Assembly: GCF_003367375.1 (NCBI RefSeq)
Contig: NZ_CP031416.1
Span: 186,001 to 250,000 of the forward strand
Direction of reading: 5' to 3'
DNA length: 64,000 bases
Source: Gallaecimonas mangrovi
Lineage (GTDB): Bacteria > Pseudomonadota > Gammaproteobacteria > Enterobacterales > Gallaecimonadaceae
In this document: positions 19,914 through 28,512 of the stretch, one piece after another
How the letters are laid out: each line of letters starts with the position of its first letter
How positions within the stretch are numbered: position 1 is the first letter of the stretch
Made by a program: the position numbers and the translations under genes
The notes under the pieces: model-generated
Told to the model about the DNA's origin: nothing
Database searches by the model: none
What the model saw: the letters and a program-made list of their open reading frames with translations, nothing else

Positions 19914-20798
19914 GTGGCCAGCGAACTCGATCTCAACCATTTGCCGCTCTTTATTGCCGTGGTAGAAGCCGGATCTTTTACCGCGGCTGCCGAGCGGTTG
20001 GGTTGTACCAAAACCAAAATAAGCTTGAGCATTCGTGCGCTAGAGCAGCGGCTGGGCGCCGCTCTTTTTACCCGAACCACCCGCCAAATCACCCTGACCG
20101 ATGCCGGCCAACAACTGTATCTCGACAGTAAGCCATTATTGGCAACATTAGGGGAAAGGCTGCAGGACGTGGGCAGTAGCGCCAGGACACTCAGCGGCAC
20201 CTTAAGGATCACCGCGCCGGTTGATCACATGAGTCTTCATTTGGCCAAGGCCGCGGCGGCCTTTGGTGAACGCCATCCCAAGCTCAGCATTGAGCTTCGC
20301 AGTGGTGATAAAACGGCGGATCTGGTGCGCGAAGGCATCGATGTGGCTATTCGTATGGGCTGGCTGAAGGACTCTAGCCTTCGCGCCCAAAAACTGGGTA
20401 GTTTCGAGCAGTTATTAGTGGCGTCCCAAAGCTACCTAGATAGCTATGGTGCCCCATCACACCCAAGAGAGCTTGCCCAGCACCGCTGGCTTGAGTTTAC
20501 GCCGCTGCCCAGCGCGTTAACCTGGACCTTCAGCCGCCAGGGCGAGACCCAGCAAGTGCAACTGCACAGCCGCCTCAAGGTCGACAACACCTCGGCGCTA
20601 ACCAGCCTGATTAAGGCCGGTGCCGGTATCTCGGTGATTGGCCACTTTGGTCAGCCACTGGACGCACAACTCATTCCCTTATTGTCGCAATGGACGCTAC
20701 CGAAAGGCGGTATCTATGCTGTCTTTCCGCCCGGTAACTTTATTCCCGCCCGGGTTCGCGCCTTTGTGGATTTCTACCGGGACTGGCTTGCCCTCTAG
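19914..20798 (+). CDS. LysR-family transcriptional regulator
   Basis: This 294-residue regulator has an N-terminal winged helix-turn-helix (residues 6-65: LPLFIAVVEAGSFTAAAERL, then LSIRALEQRLGAALFTRTTR) and a periplasmic-binding-protein-like effector domain from about 90 onward. The layout and motifs (SGTLRITAP, DVAIRMG, LEFTP) are those of the CrgA/DsdC-like LysR group. The start is GTG, with GGTGAG 3-8 bases upstream. It is divergent from the NAD(P)-binding oxidoreductase, its most likely target. The end has no clear terminator of its own; the hairpin at 20884-20908 points the other way. Confidence 0.9.
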   Translation: MASELDLNHLPLFIAVVEAGSFTAAAERLGCTKTKISLSIRALEQRLGAALFTRTTRQITLTDAGQQLYLDSKPLLATLGERLQDVGSSARTLSGTLRITAPVDHMSLHLAKAAAAFGERHPKLSIELRSGDKTADLVREGIDVAIRMGWLKDSSLRAQKLGSFEQLLVASQSYLDSYGAPSHPRELAQHRWLEFTPLPSALTWTFSRQGETQQVQLHSRLKVDNTSALTSLIKAGAGISVIGHFGQPLDAQLIPLLSQWTLPKGGIYAVFPPGNFIPARVRAFVDFYRDWLAL

Positions 20799-20883
20799 CT
20801 GGGCTCGCCAGTTATCTAAAAGCCGCTGTTTATCCTTGGTGGCAACAAAGACATGGCCTTGTCTTGATGCCTACGCCACCAAT

Positions 20884-20908
20884 AAAAAAGGCAGGCCAAA
20901 GGCCTGCC
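20884..20908 (-). terminator. rho-independent terminator of the phytase gene
   Basis: A perfect GGCAGGCC/GGCCTGCC stem with a 3-base loop is followed on the minus strand by six T residues, about 20 bases beyond the phytase stop. Confidence 0.85.
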
Positions 20909-20929
20909 CAAGGGGTAAGAAAATAACGC

Positions 20930-22674
20930 TTATTGTTTTAATAGCTTCAGCACCTCTGCAAAGGAGACGAGCTTGAAGTTTTGGCCTTGTTCTGGAAGTC
21001 GTTTGCGGCCGTCCTGTATTGCCAGTAGGCCTTGGGGGTAATCGGCGCTCAGGGCCATGGCCGTGACATCAATGCCGTCGGTTTCGCTGGTGCCATCAAT
21101 GCCAGCCTGGCTATTAAGGCCAACCCGAAACCGCCCCTGGTAGGCGTAAGGTGGCAGGGCGCTGTAAACAACGTAGCTGTCGTTGCCCTGGCTGGAGGCA
21201 ATCAGCAGCGGCTTTTTACCTTGCCACAAGCCTAAGCCTTCCACATCGGCGTGCAGTTTATCACCGACATGGGCGATCAGTCTGCCCTTGGCGGCCTTAG
21301 CGGGGTTGGCATCGAACGCCCAAATGCCAACATCTTCTTCACCCAGGAAAAAGGTGCCGCGCTGGTCATCGGCAACGCAGCCCTCTGGCTGGGTGGGCAC
21401 GCTAAAGTCGCGCAGCAATTGGCCACTGATTTTGCCGTGGCGTTCAGCCAAACGGTACTGCAGCACCCGGCCGGCTTTGTTGTTCACAAAAACCTGCATC
21501 TGCCCCTTGGGCTGATACATACAAAGGCCATAAATGTCTTTGATAGGGGTGGGAATTTCCCCCAGCACCGAGGTGTGGCCCGTTGTAGGGTTAATGGCAA
21601 ACACCAGGATGCTGTTGCGGTCGCGCTGGCTGGCGGTGGCAATGTCGACGGTGTTGCCGTTAACCACAAAACCTTTGCGTACATCGACGTTATTCACCCG
21701 GCCAACCGCGAGGCGCTGCAGGCGTTTGCCTTGCAGGTCATACACCTCCAGAGCCCCTCTTTTGTCGGTACCCAGCACCCGGCTTTGTGCCTTATTGTGG
21801 CTGTTAACCCAAATGGCTGGGTCGTCCATCGCATCGCCCACCCGGTTGGCCGGCGCGGTTTGGGCAAGGGCTGTTACCTGCTTGACTATCGGGGCTTGAT
21901 AGTGGTTTACGTTTAGTGCGGGGAGTGGCTGGTGGCTGCTATTGAAGTAAGCGCTATTGTTGCTTACGGCCAGGAGTTTACCGCTGTGAGCAATGAGCTT
22001 TTGGCGCTTAACGCCGCTTTGTGGGCGCTTTTGGCCGTCGCGTTAGGGTAAAGGTCAAGGCTTTGCTCGCCAAGGCGTACTAACAGCCCCTTGGGGGTTA
22101 CTGCTAAGGCCTGGGTTTGCCCCACAAGTTTGCCAAAGGGGGCGGCAACGTCGATAAGCTCCCGTGTGGGTTCAGCCTCAAGTTCGGCGCTGTAGCGCCA
22201 AATGCCCTTGTCATTTTCGCTGATAAAAAGCTGGCCTGAGGCACTGTCGGTAGCGCAGGCGGTGCTTTTATAAGGAATGTTAAGCTCGCGCAATTTCAAG
22301 GGCTTTTTGAGCCAGTACTGGGTTTTTACCAACCACTCTTCACCGCTGCCGCGGTCATCAAGCACAAAGACGTAAAGGTTACCGTCTTGCACGCTTTGGT
22401 AGCTGCATAGCGCTTCGACGACGCGGTCTGTTACCGGCGCTGAAAACCGTTTGTTAGCGCCTTGCCAAATGCTGAGAGTCTCGTCGGCCTTACCTACCCG
22501 CAGCATCAGATTGCCGTCTTGGCTAAAGACCAGCCGCTCGGTGGCACCGCTTGCCAGGGTTTGCTTACCCAGGCTAACGGCGTGGTCAGACACGGTCAGG
22601 GTTTTACCGGCAAAGGGCAAGGTGGTGGCCAGCGCGCTTTGCGCCAGCAGGGTCAGAGTCAATAGTGCTTTCAT
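20930..22674 (-). pseudogene. dual-domain beta-propeller phytase (3-phytase), interrupted by a frameshift
   Basis: Beta-propeller phytases are secreted calcium-dependent enzymes that release phosphate from phytate. The N-terminal part (22674 down to a stop at 21964) has a signal peptide (MKALLTLTLLAQSALA) and a propeller-like domain. The C-terminal part carries the phytase motifs DAMDDPAIWV, NNVDV, DIYGLCMY, PEGCVADD and FLGEEDVGIWAFD. The two frames join if one base is added: a missing C (plus strand) between 22040 and 22041 fits, and the break must lie between about 21967 and 22043 because the downstream frame is closed by a TAA at 22044-22046. The repaired protein would have 581 residues, right for the two-domain type with an incomplete first propeller. 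It follows a TonB-dependent receptor by 9 bases, a pairing known for marine phytases. Confidence 0.85.
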
Positions 22675-22683
22675 GGTCTGTCC

Positions 22684-25371
22684 TTAAAAAGCGTGGTACT
22701 GCAGGCCAAGCTCAAAGGTGCGGCCATAGGTTTCATATTGGGCGTTTAAATCGGAGCGCCCGGTGTAAACGTAATAAGGTTCATCGTTGATGTTGAGCGC
22801 TTTAAAAGCTATCTGCAGGTTCTTGGTTGCAGACCATTTACCGATAAAGTCCCACTGCAAGTGCGCATCGGCGTAAAGGTCATAAGCGCTGTCTTCCACG
22901 TTATCCACTTCCAGCAAGTAGCGCGACTGGTAAGCCGCTGACAGCCGCAGCGACAGGGTGCCGTCATCGTAGCCGATGGCAAAGTTGGCGGTTTTGTCAG
23001 ACTGGCTGGGGAAAGGAATATCGCGGCTGCCGCCGTCCCAGCTGATGGTGGCGCTGGAGTTGGTCCAGGTGCCGTTTAGTGACACCAGCATGTTATTGAA
23101 AGGAGCTGGCAGGGCGCTTAAGCGCGTGACATAGTTCAGCTCCACACCATACAGATCAGCGGTGTCGCCGTTAATGTAAGTCAGGGCTTTGTCGTAGTCT
23201 TCGTAACCACTGGAGCCTGCCTTATCTGCCTGATAAATGAAGTTTTTAATGTCTTTATAGAAAACGCCGATGCTGGCGACGCCAATATCACCGCTGTAGT
23301 GTTCCAGGCTAAGGTCGTAGTTAGCGCTGGTCATAGACTCAAGCTCGGGGTTGCCAAACTCGGCTTCATAGTCGCCGGCATCGCCTTCGCGGTACATGCC
23401 AGGGGCCAGCTGGTCGTAGGTGGGGCGTACAAAAGAGTTGGAGTAGGCGGCCCTTAGCAGGGTTTGTTCGCTTAGGTTGTAACGCAGGTTCAAAGACGGC
23501 AGCCACTGGTCTTCGTCCTTGTGGTATTCGGTTGCGTCAATGGCATCGTCTTCACTTTCAAAAGCACTGTAACCACGGGTGTCGCGCTGGGTTTTTTCAT
23601 AACGAAGGCCGCCTACCAGCAGCAGTTTGTCCCAGTGGCCGGTGCCCATTAGGTAGGCGGCGCTGTTGTCTTCCTTAACGTGGTAATCGTCGATGGTGGA
23701 ATCCAGCTCGTCGATGTAGTCGGCCTTATCAAGGCCACTAATGGCTGACTCGACTGCGCTAACGCTGATGGTGGGGCCAAAGGTTGCCAAGCTGTAATCG
23801 GCATTGCCGCTAGTAAAGTCGGCTAAGGTGCCGTCGATGCCTTTATAGCTGTAGACGTTTTCATCCATCTTCTTCTTGCGCTGGCCGAATTTCATGCCGC
23901 CTTGAATGTCGAGGCTGACACTGCCTCGCTCAAGGTGGCGAATAACATCGGCCCTGACAGTTTTGTTGTGGTCGGTGGTGTCATGGTCGTACATCTTGAT
24001 TTTGCTCAGCCTGTAGTTGCTGGCGTCGTAGATGTCGCTGTCGCCATAGACCACCGGTTTATCACCGCTTTGATATGAGACATTGCTGGTGTATTCGAAC
24101 TTGGCGTCTTTAATGCCAAACGGCAGCTTTTCTTCGGCGGTGCTGTCGGAAAGCTGGTATTTCAGCGTCCAGTCGTCCCAGCTGGATTGGCCACCAACAC
24201 TCAACGACGTAATGGTTTGGTCTTCAATACGGTCTTTTAAGCTGCGGGTTAAATCGGCGCTGGCACTTTCCCCGGCACTGACCGCATCGTCCCATTCGCT
24301 ACTAAAAGACTGCCGGGTTTCATGGTCTTTAAACTCGGAATAAAGGCCGCGCAGGTAAAACTGCTGGCTGTCGCTTGGGCGAAAATCAAGGTTGGCGGCC
24401 AGGCCCTTACGTTTGCGCTCAATGGTGTAATCGCGCATGTCGGTTTCTTCCAGGTTATTGCCGTCCCAGGCACCCTGGGTTTCAACATTATCCGAGGCAA
24501 ACTTGCGGTCGTAATAACTGCCCGCCAGGGCAATCCCTAAGGCCTCTACATCACTGCCCACATCATAGGTATCGGAATAGGCAATAGAGGCTTTGGGGCT
24601 GGTTTTATCCCGTAGCTGGTTATAGCTGCCTGCTACGCCCAGGCTAAAAAACCGGCCGTCGTGGTCAAAGGCAGTCAGGCTTTTCATTTCAACGTTGCCG
24701 CCTAGACTATTGGCATCCATGTCTGGGGTCAGGCTCTTTGAGACTTCCAAACTACCCAAAAGATCGGACGGAATAACATCCAGGGCCACGGCGCGCCTGC
24801 CCGATTCTGGCGCAGGAATATTGGCGCCGTTGTAAGTCACCGTATTTAAGTCCGGTGCCAAACCACGAATACGCACAAAGCGGCCTTCACCCTGGTCACG
24901 TTCGATGGATATACCGGGTAGCCGCTGCAACGCCTCGGTGGCGTTGTCATCTGGGTATTGGCCGATACCGTCGGCCGAGGCGGCGGTAACAATGTTGTCA
25001 GCGTTTTTTTGTAGCCCCAAAGCGCGCCCTAAGCTGGCCGCCTGGCCCACCACACTGATGTGCTCGATATCGCCCGTCAGGGTCAATGGCAGGTTAAGGG
25101 GCTGGTTATCAACCACCTCGATGCTGCGCTTTTCTCGCGCGATACCGGGGTAGTGGATTTGTAGCTGGTAATGGCCTGCCTTGACCGACGGCAGCACAAA
25201 ACGGCCATTTTCATCGGTGGTGGTGTGATAAGCGCTGGCGGCAAGGCTAATGGTTGCACCAGCCACGTTGTGGCCAGCCGCATCAATCAGCTGGCCTTGC
25301 ACTTGGCTATCGGCCCAACTTTGCGCGCACAGAGCCAGAGCGGTCATGGCAAACAAGGGAGCGGTTTTCAT
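22684..25371 (-). CDS. TonB-dependent outer-membrane receptor
   Basis: This 895-residue protein has a signal peptide (MKTAPLFAMTALALCAQSWA), then a carboxypeptidase-regulatory-like beta-sandwich (about 22-95: VQGQLIDAAGHNVAGATISL). A plug domain (about 110-235) carries LQRLPGISIERDQGEGRFVRIRG, split here as LQRLPGISIERD and VRIRGLAPDLNTVTYNG. A 22-strand barrel ends in the terminal aromatic LGLQYHAF that barrel proteins need for assembly. This layout is the OAR/CirA-like receptor group. The phytase gene starts 9 bases downstream on the same strand, so the receptor likely takes up a phytate-derived product or a phytate-metal complex. Upstream lies a possible Pho-box-like repeat. Confidence 0.92.
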   Translation of the reverse strand: MKTAPLFAMTALALCAQSWADSQVQGQLIDAAGHNVAGATISLAASAYHTTTDENGRFVLPSVKAGHYQLQIHYPGIAREKRSIEVVDNQPLNLPLTLTGDIEHISVVGQAASLGRALGLQKNADNIVTAASADGIGQYPDDNATEALQRLPGISIERDQGEGRFVRIRGLAPDLNTVTYNGANIPAPESGRRAVALDVIPSDLLGSLEVSKSLTPDMDANSLGGNVEMKSLTAFDHDGRFFSLGVAGSYNQLRDKTSPKASIAYSDTYDVGSDVEALGIALAGSYYDRKFASDNVETQGAWDGNNLEETDMRDYTIERKRKGLAANLDFRPSDSQQFYLRGLYSEFKDHETRQSFSSEWDDAVSAGESASADLTRSLKDRIEDQTITSLSVGGQSSWDDWTLKYQLSDSTAEEKLPFGIKDAKFEYTSNVSYQSGDKPVVYGDSDIYDASNYRLSKIKMYDHDTTDHNKTVRADVIRHLERGSVSLDIQGGMKFGQRKKKMDENVYSYKGIDGTLADFTSGNADYSLATFGPTISVSAVESAISGLDKADYIDELDSTIDDYHVKEDNSAAYLMGTGHWDKLLLVGGLRYEKTQRDTRGYSAFESEDDAIDATEYHKDEDQWLPSLNLRYNLSEQTLLRAAYSNSFVRPTYDQLAPGMYREGDAGDYEAEFGNPELESMTSANYDLSLEHYSGDIGVASIGVFYKDIKNFIYQADKAGSSGYEDYDKALTYINGDTADLYGVELNYVTRLSALPAPFNNMLVSLNGTWTNSSATISWDGGSRDIPFPSQSDKTANFAIGYDDGTLSLRLSAAYQSRYLLEVDNVEDSAYDLYADAHLQWDFIGKWSATKNLQIAFKALNINDEPYYVYTGRSDLNAQYETYGRTFELGLQYHAF

Positions 25372-25443
25372 GCTGTAAGGTCCGGGTCACTGAATTTGCC
25401 GCCGACTGTGAAAGCATTGTGTGATGTTTTTGTTTCAGTGAGG

Positions 25444-25461
25444 TGACCTTAAGTTTGTCTT
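25444..25461. promoter_or_regulatory. possible Pho-box-like direct repeat
   Basis: TGACCTT and TTGTCTT are two 7-base half-sites separated by 4 AT-rich bases, giving the 11-base period of PhoB binding sites (consensus CTGTCAT). The match is partial and reads on the plus strand, towards the GGDEF gene and away from the phytase operon. It is suggestive only because a phytase/receptor operon starts 73 bases away. Confidence 0.2.
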
Positions 25462-25591
25462 AACGTTTTTAGGGGCCTGGCAAGGCGAAGCTGGCTGAGC
25501 CTTGCTGACCCGGGTCATATCGGCTCAGCTTAAACAAGCGATGTCACGGTTTTGTAAAAGAGTGCCGCAACAATGGCGCCGAGGAGAAACC

Positions 25592-26485
25592 ATGGCCCAA
25601 CATAAATACAAGTTACTGCTCAGTGTCGCCCTTTTGGTGGCGCTGTTGATATTGGCCCTAAACATGGGCACCCCAAAACCGCTGGCCATCATTAACTGGT
25701 TGGATGCGGTGGGTGAAGGCTGTGTGCTGCTGGTGAGTCTGGCCTGGGTGGGTATGGTGCTAAAAAGTCGCCCCCATGGCCGGGTGACGTTATTGCTGTT
25801 TGCCGGTGGCCTGATGTTCTGCTGCTCGAGCTGGCTTGATTGGCTGGACGAATTTATTCACTACCCTGGCACCCACCATTTGATGAGCTGGACCGAAAGT
25901 CTGCCGGCACCTGTTGGCCTTGCCATGCTGACCTTCGGTTTGCTGGGCTGGCACCGCGAACAACTTGCCATTACTGCCCAGCTGAAAAGCCGCGAGCATT
26001 TCTTTCGTGAGCATCAACTGGTTGACTCGCTAACCCGCCTTTATACCCAACCTTATTTACAATTGGTGCTGGAGCGCGAGCTGCATCTGCACCAGCAAGC
26101 CGCCAGCCCTTTAACCTTGCTGGCCTGGGATATTCGTGACTTCGGCCGTTTTAATTTGCAGCAAGGGGAGCTGGCTGGCGACCGGGTGTTAAAAAGCTTG
26201 GCCGAATTTTTAGTTGCAGGCCTTCGCAGCCAAGACTTGCTCTGCCGGTTAGGGGGCGACCGCTTTGTGGCCTTGCTGCCAGCCAGTAATCAGGCCCAAG
26301 CCCAGGCGTTGGCCAGCGCCTTAGCGCAGCAACTGGCCGAGCGGCCCTGGCTGTCAAGCCGGGTACAGCTTAAGGCGACCATTTTGGCCGCAGCTCCGGG
26401 GGAATCAAGCGACGCCTTATTGGCGCGGCTGCAGCAGCAATTAGATAAAGACAAAGGGCGGGGCCCCTTTGTAAGGCCAGCCTAA
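25592..26485 (+). CDS. membrane-bound GGDEF-domain protein with degenerate signature
   Basis: This 297-residue protein has several hydrophobic segments in the first 130 residues (LLLSVALLVALLILALNMG, CVLLVSLAWVGMVL, VTLLLFAGGLMFC, LAMLTFGLLGW), then a GGDEF domain from about 145. The signature reads RLGGDRF, with Arg in place of the catalytic Glu of GG(D/E)EF. The substrate-binding region is present as WDIRDFGRFNLQQG and GDRVLKSLAEF, so the fold is kept but diguanylate cyclase activity is doubtful. GAGGAG lies before the ATG at 25592; the frame is open further upstream without a better start. It is coupled to the downstream AraC gene (TAATG). Confidence 0.8.
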   Translation: MAQHKYKLLLSVALLVALLILALNMGTPKPLAIINWLDAVGEGCVLLVSLAWVGMVLKSRPHGRVTLLLFAGGLMFCCSSWLDWLDEFIHYPGTHHLMSWTESLPAPVGLAMLTFGLLGWHREQLAITAQLKSREHFFREHQLVDSLTRLYTQPYLQLVLERELHLHQQAASPLTLLAWDIRDFGRFNLQQGELAGDRVLKSLAEFLVAGLRSQDLLCRLGGDRFVALLPASNQAQAQALASALAQQLAERPWLSSRVQLKATILAAAPGESSDALLARLQQQLDKDKGRGPFVRPA

Positions 26486-27471
26486 TGCGCTCCTGGTTTG
26501 GCCTTGACGACAAACTGCTGCAACCGCTGTTGGCCAGGGCCATGGTGACGGTGGCAATGCGTCGTGGCGCCGAACCGGCAAGGCTTTTGCGTGGAACCGG
26601 CCTTTTTGAAAGTGACTTAGACAGCCGCCTTATCTGTGCGCGCCAGCTTATTAAATTGGCGATGCAGGTGCAAAAGCAACTAGCGCAGCCCGACCTTGGC
26701 TTTTTGGTTGGCCACCATCTGCTGCGTCTTAACCACCCGCTGGCCCAAGCCCTGCGCCACGCACCCGATCTTCGCCATGCCTTGCTGGTGCTAGCCCGCC
26801 ACCGCCAGCAATTACCATTGCTGCAATATCTGCGTTTAGAAGCCAGCAGCGAGCGCTTGCATTGTTACCTGCAAGACAGCGTTGGGCTTGGGGATTCGCG
26901 AGGCTTTTTCTTGCAAGTGACCTTGGGCATTTTAAGTGCGCTTATTCGCCTGCAACTCGATGGCCGCCAGCAGCTTGAAATCAGCCTGAGCCAAAGCCAG
27001 CCCAAAGCCCTGCACCTCTACCAAACTCACCTGGGCCTGGCCCTTGAATTTAATGCGCCCAGTGACGGCATCAGCCTGCCGCGCAGTTGGTGGCAAGCTG
27101 CCTTTAGGGACAGCGATACGGAACGCTTTGCGCTTGCTAATCGCCAGCTGGCCAGCCAACTGATGCCCCTTGGGTTACTGGAATGGCTAGCGCGGCTGCA
27201 GCACCGCAACCTGAAGTCGCCTCTCGGTTTAGAGGCGGCGGCAGAGTTGGCGGGGGTGAGTGTGGCCAGCTTTAAACGCCAGCTTAAGGATCAAGGCAGC
27301 TCTTTTAAGGCCAATACCGATAGCGTGAAAAAACTGCGCGCCTTGCATTGGCTTTGCCACGGCGACTTGCCCAATGAGGTGTTAGCCAAGCGCTTAGGCT
27401 ACTCCGACGTGCACAACTTTCGCCGTTCTTTTAAACGCTGGACCGGCGCCGTGCCGTCGGTATTTCGTTAG
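26485..27471 (+). CDS. AraC-family transcriptional regulator (Arabinose_bd N-terminal type)
   Basis: This 328-residue regulator resembles OruR/ArgR-like AraC proteins: an N-terminal sensing domain of about 200 residues (RLLRGTGLFESDLDSR early, then LGFLVGHHLLRLNHPLAQAL) and a C-terminal AraC DNA-binding domain (about 240-328) with two helix-turn-helix units. The first is AAELAGVSVASFKRQLKDQG and the second is LAKRLGYSDVHNFRRSFKRW, ending in TGAVPSVFR, the family's hallmark. Its ATG overlaps the stop of the GGDEF gene by one base. Co-expression suggests it acts on, or responds to, that membrane protein. The targets are unknown. Confidence 0.88.
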   Translation: MRSWFGLDDKLLQPLLARAMVTVAMRRGAEPARLLRGTGLFESDLDSRLICARQLIKLAMQVQKQLAQPDLGFLVGHHLLRLNHPLAQALRHAPDLRHALLVLARHRQQLPLLQYLRLEASSERLHCYLQDSVGLGDSRGFFLQVTLGILSALIRLQLDGRQQLEISLSQSQPKALHLYQTHLGLALEFNAPSDGISLPRSWWQAAFRDSDTERFALANRQLASQLMPLGLLEWLARLQHRNLKSPLGLEAAAELAGVSVASFKRQLKDQGSSFKANTDSVKKLRALHWLCHGDLPNEVLAKRLGYSDVHNFRRSFKRWTGAVPSVFR

Positions 27472-28328
27472 GCGGATGCGGCCAGTAACTGCTGGCGCTC
27501 AGTAAGATACTGCTGGCCTGCTTCAATACCCATCTGATAACCGGCATCGAGCTTATTGCGGTCCATGGTCAGGCGGCTAACGGCAAAATCGTTAGGCGGC
27601 GCTATTACCGTTAGTCGGCAATCGGCTGGCGGGTTGTCGATAAAATCAAGGGACGCGTTATAAACCTTGGCGCGGTCCAACAAGGTTTGCGCCAGGTTGG
27701 GGTGCTCTTTAAATATGCGCTGGGTTAGCCACGGCAGCCGGCTTGGTTTCATCCGGTAACCCAAGGGGTGTGATAGCACCACGGTAATGTCGCGGGCGCC
27801 GCGCCGGTAAGCTTCTGCTACCGGAATTGAATCGGCCATGCCGCCGTCGGTAAAGGTGTTGTCGCCAATTTGCGGCGTTTCCTTAAAGGCAATGGGCAAG
27901 GCGCAGGTGGCGAGCATGACATCGTCCATGTTGCTGGCGGTCACCGGAATATATTGCGCCTGGCCCGAATCCACGTCGGTAACCACGGCAATAAACTCGG
28001 GGGCTTTGGCGAAATTGTCCATGTTAAGCGGCAGCACTTTACACGACTCATGCCACAGCCAGTGCACATCAGTAAGGTGGCCACCTAGGGCAAACCGGCG
28101 CGGATTAAAAAAGCGCCTTGTTGTGGCTAACCTGGAAATAATTTTGCGGCTGCGCCCAATATGACGGCCAAGATAACCCACAGTGTTGGTGGCCCCGGCA
28201 GACACCGCAATGATCAGCTCAAAAGGGTAGTGTTGCTCGCTGATAAAGGCGTCCAACACCCCTGCGGCAAAAATACCGCGCATGGCGCCACCTTCAACAA
28301 TAAGGGCTTGCTTGGCTAACGACTCCAT
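27468..28328 (-). CDS. patatin-like phospholipase (YjjU family)
   Basis: This 286-residue protein carries the patatin signatures: oxyanion-hole motif VEGGAMRGIFAAGVLDAF at residues 10-27, a nucleophile elbow AVSAGATNTVGY at about residue 42 (the usual GxSxG is AxSxG here), and the catalytic Asp in FTDGGMADSIP near residue 163. The length and the C-terminal region match the YjjU/RssA-like bacterial group. Such enzymes hydrolyse acyl esters of lipids at the membrane, although the E. coli relative has no firmly established substrate. It is convergent with the AraC gene, with 4 bases of overlap. Confidence 0.88.
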   Translation of the reverse strand: MESLAKQALIVEGGAMRGIFAAGVLDAFISEQHYPFELIIAVSAGATNTVGYLGRHIGRSRKIISRLATTRRFFNPRRFALGGHLTDVHWLWHESCKVLPLNMDNFAKAPEFIAVVTDVDSGQAQYIPVTASNMDDVMLATCALPIAFKETPQIGDNTFTDGGMADSIPVAEAYRRGARDITVVLSHPLGYRMKPSRLPWLTQRIFKEHPNLAQTLLDRAKVYNASLDFIDNPPADCRLTVIAPPNDFAVSRLTMDRNKLDAGYQMGIEAGQQYLTERQQLLAASA

Positions 28329-28473
28329 AGAACAGCTCCGGCCTGAGTGATTACTCTAACCTATCAAAATGAGCCTGTTATCTTAAATTGTTTTTTTAAA
28401 TCAACAATATAGAAAAATGTAAAGGTCTGTTGGCCAATTTTTGAGCGAACGGGTGTGCGCTTTTTATAACCAA

Positions 28474-28502
28474 TAAAAAAGGCCGCTTACGCGGCCTTTT
28501 TC
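28474..28502 (-). terminator. rho-independent terminator of pckA
   Basis: A GGCCGC/GCGGCC stem with a 4-base loop, flanked by A- and T-runs, lies about 11 bases beyond the pckA stop on the minus strand. Confidence 0.85.
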
Positions 28503-28512
28503 AATTTTAAGC

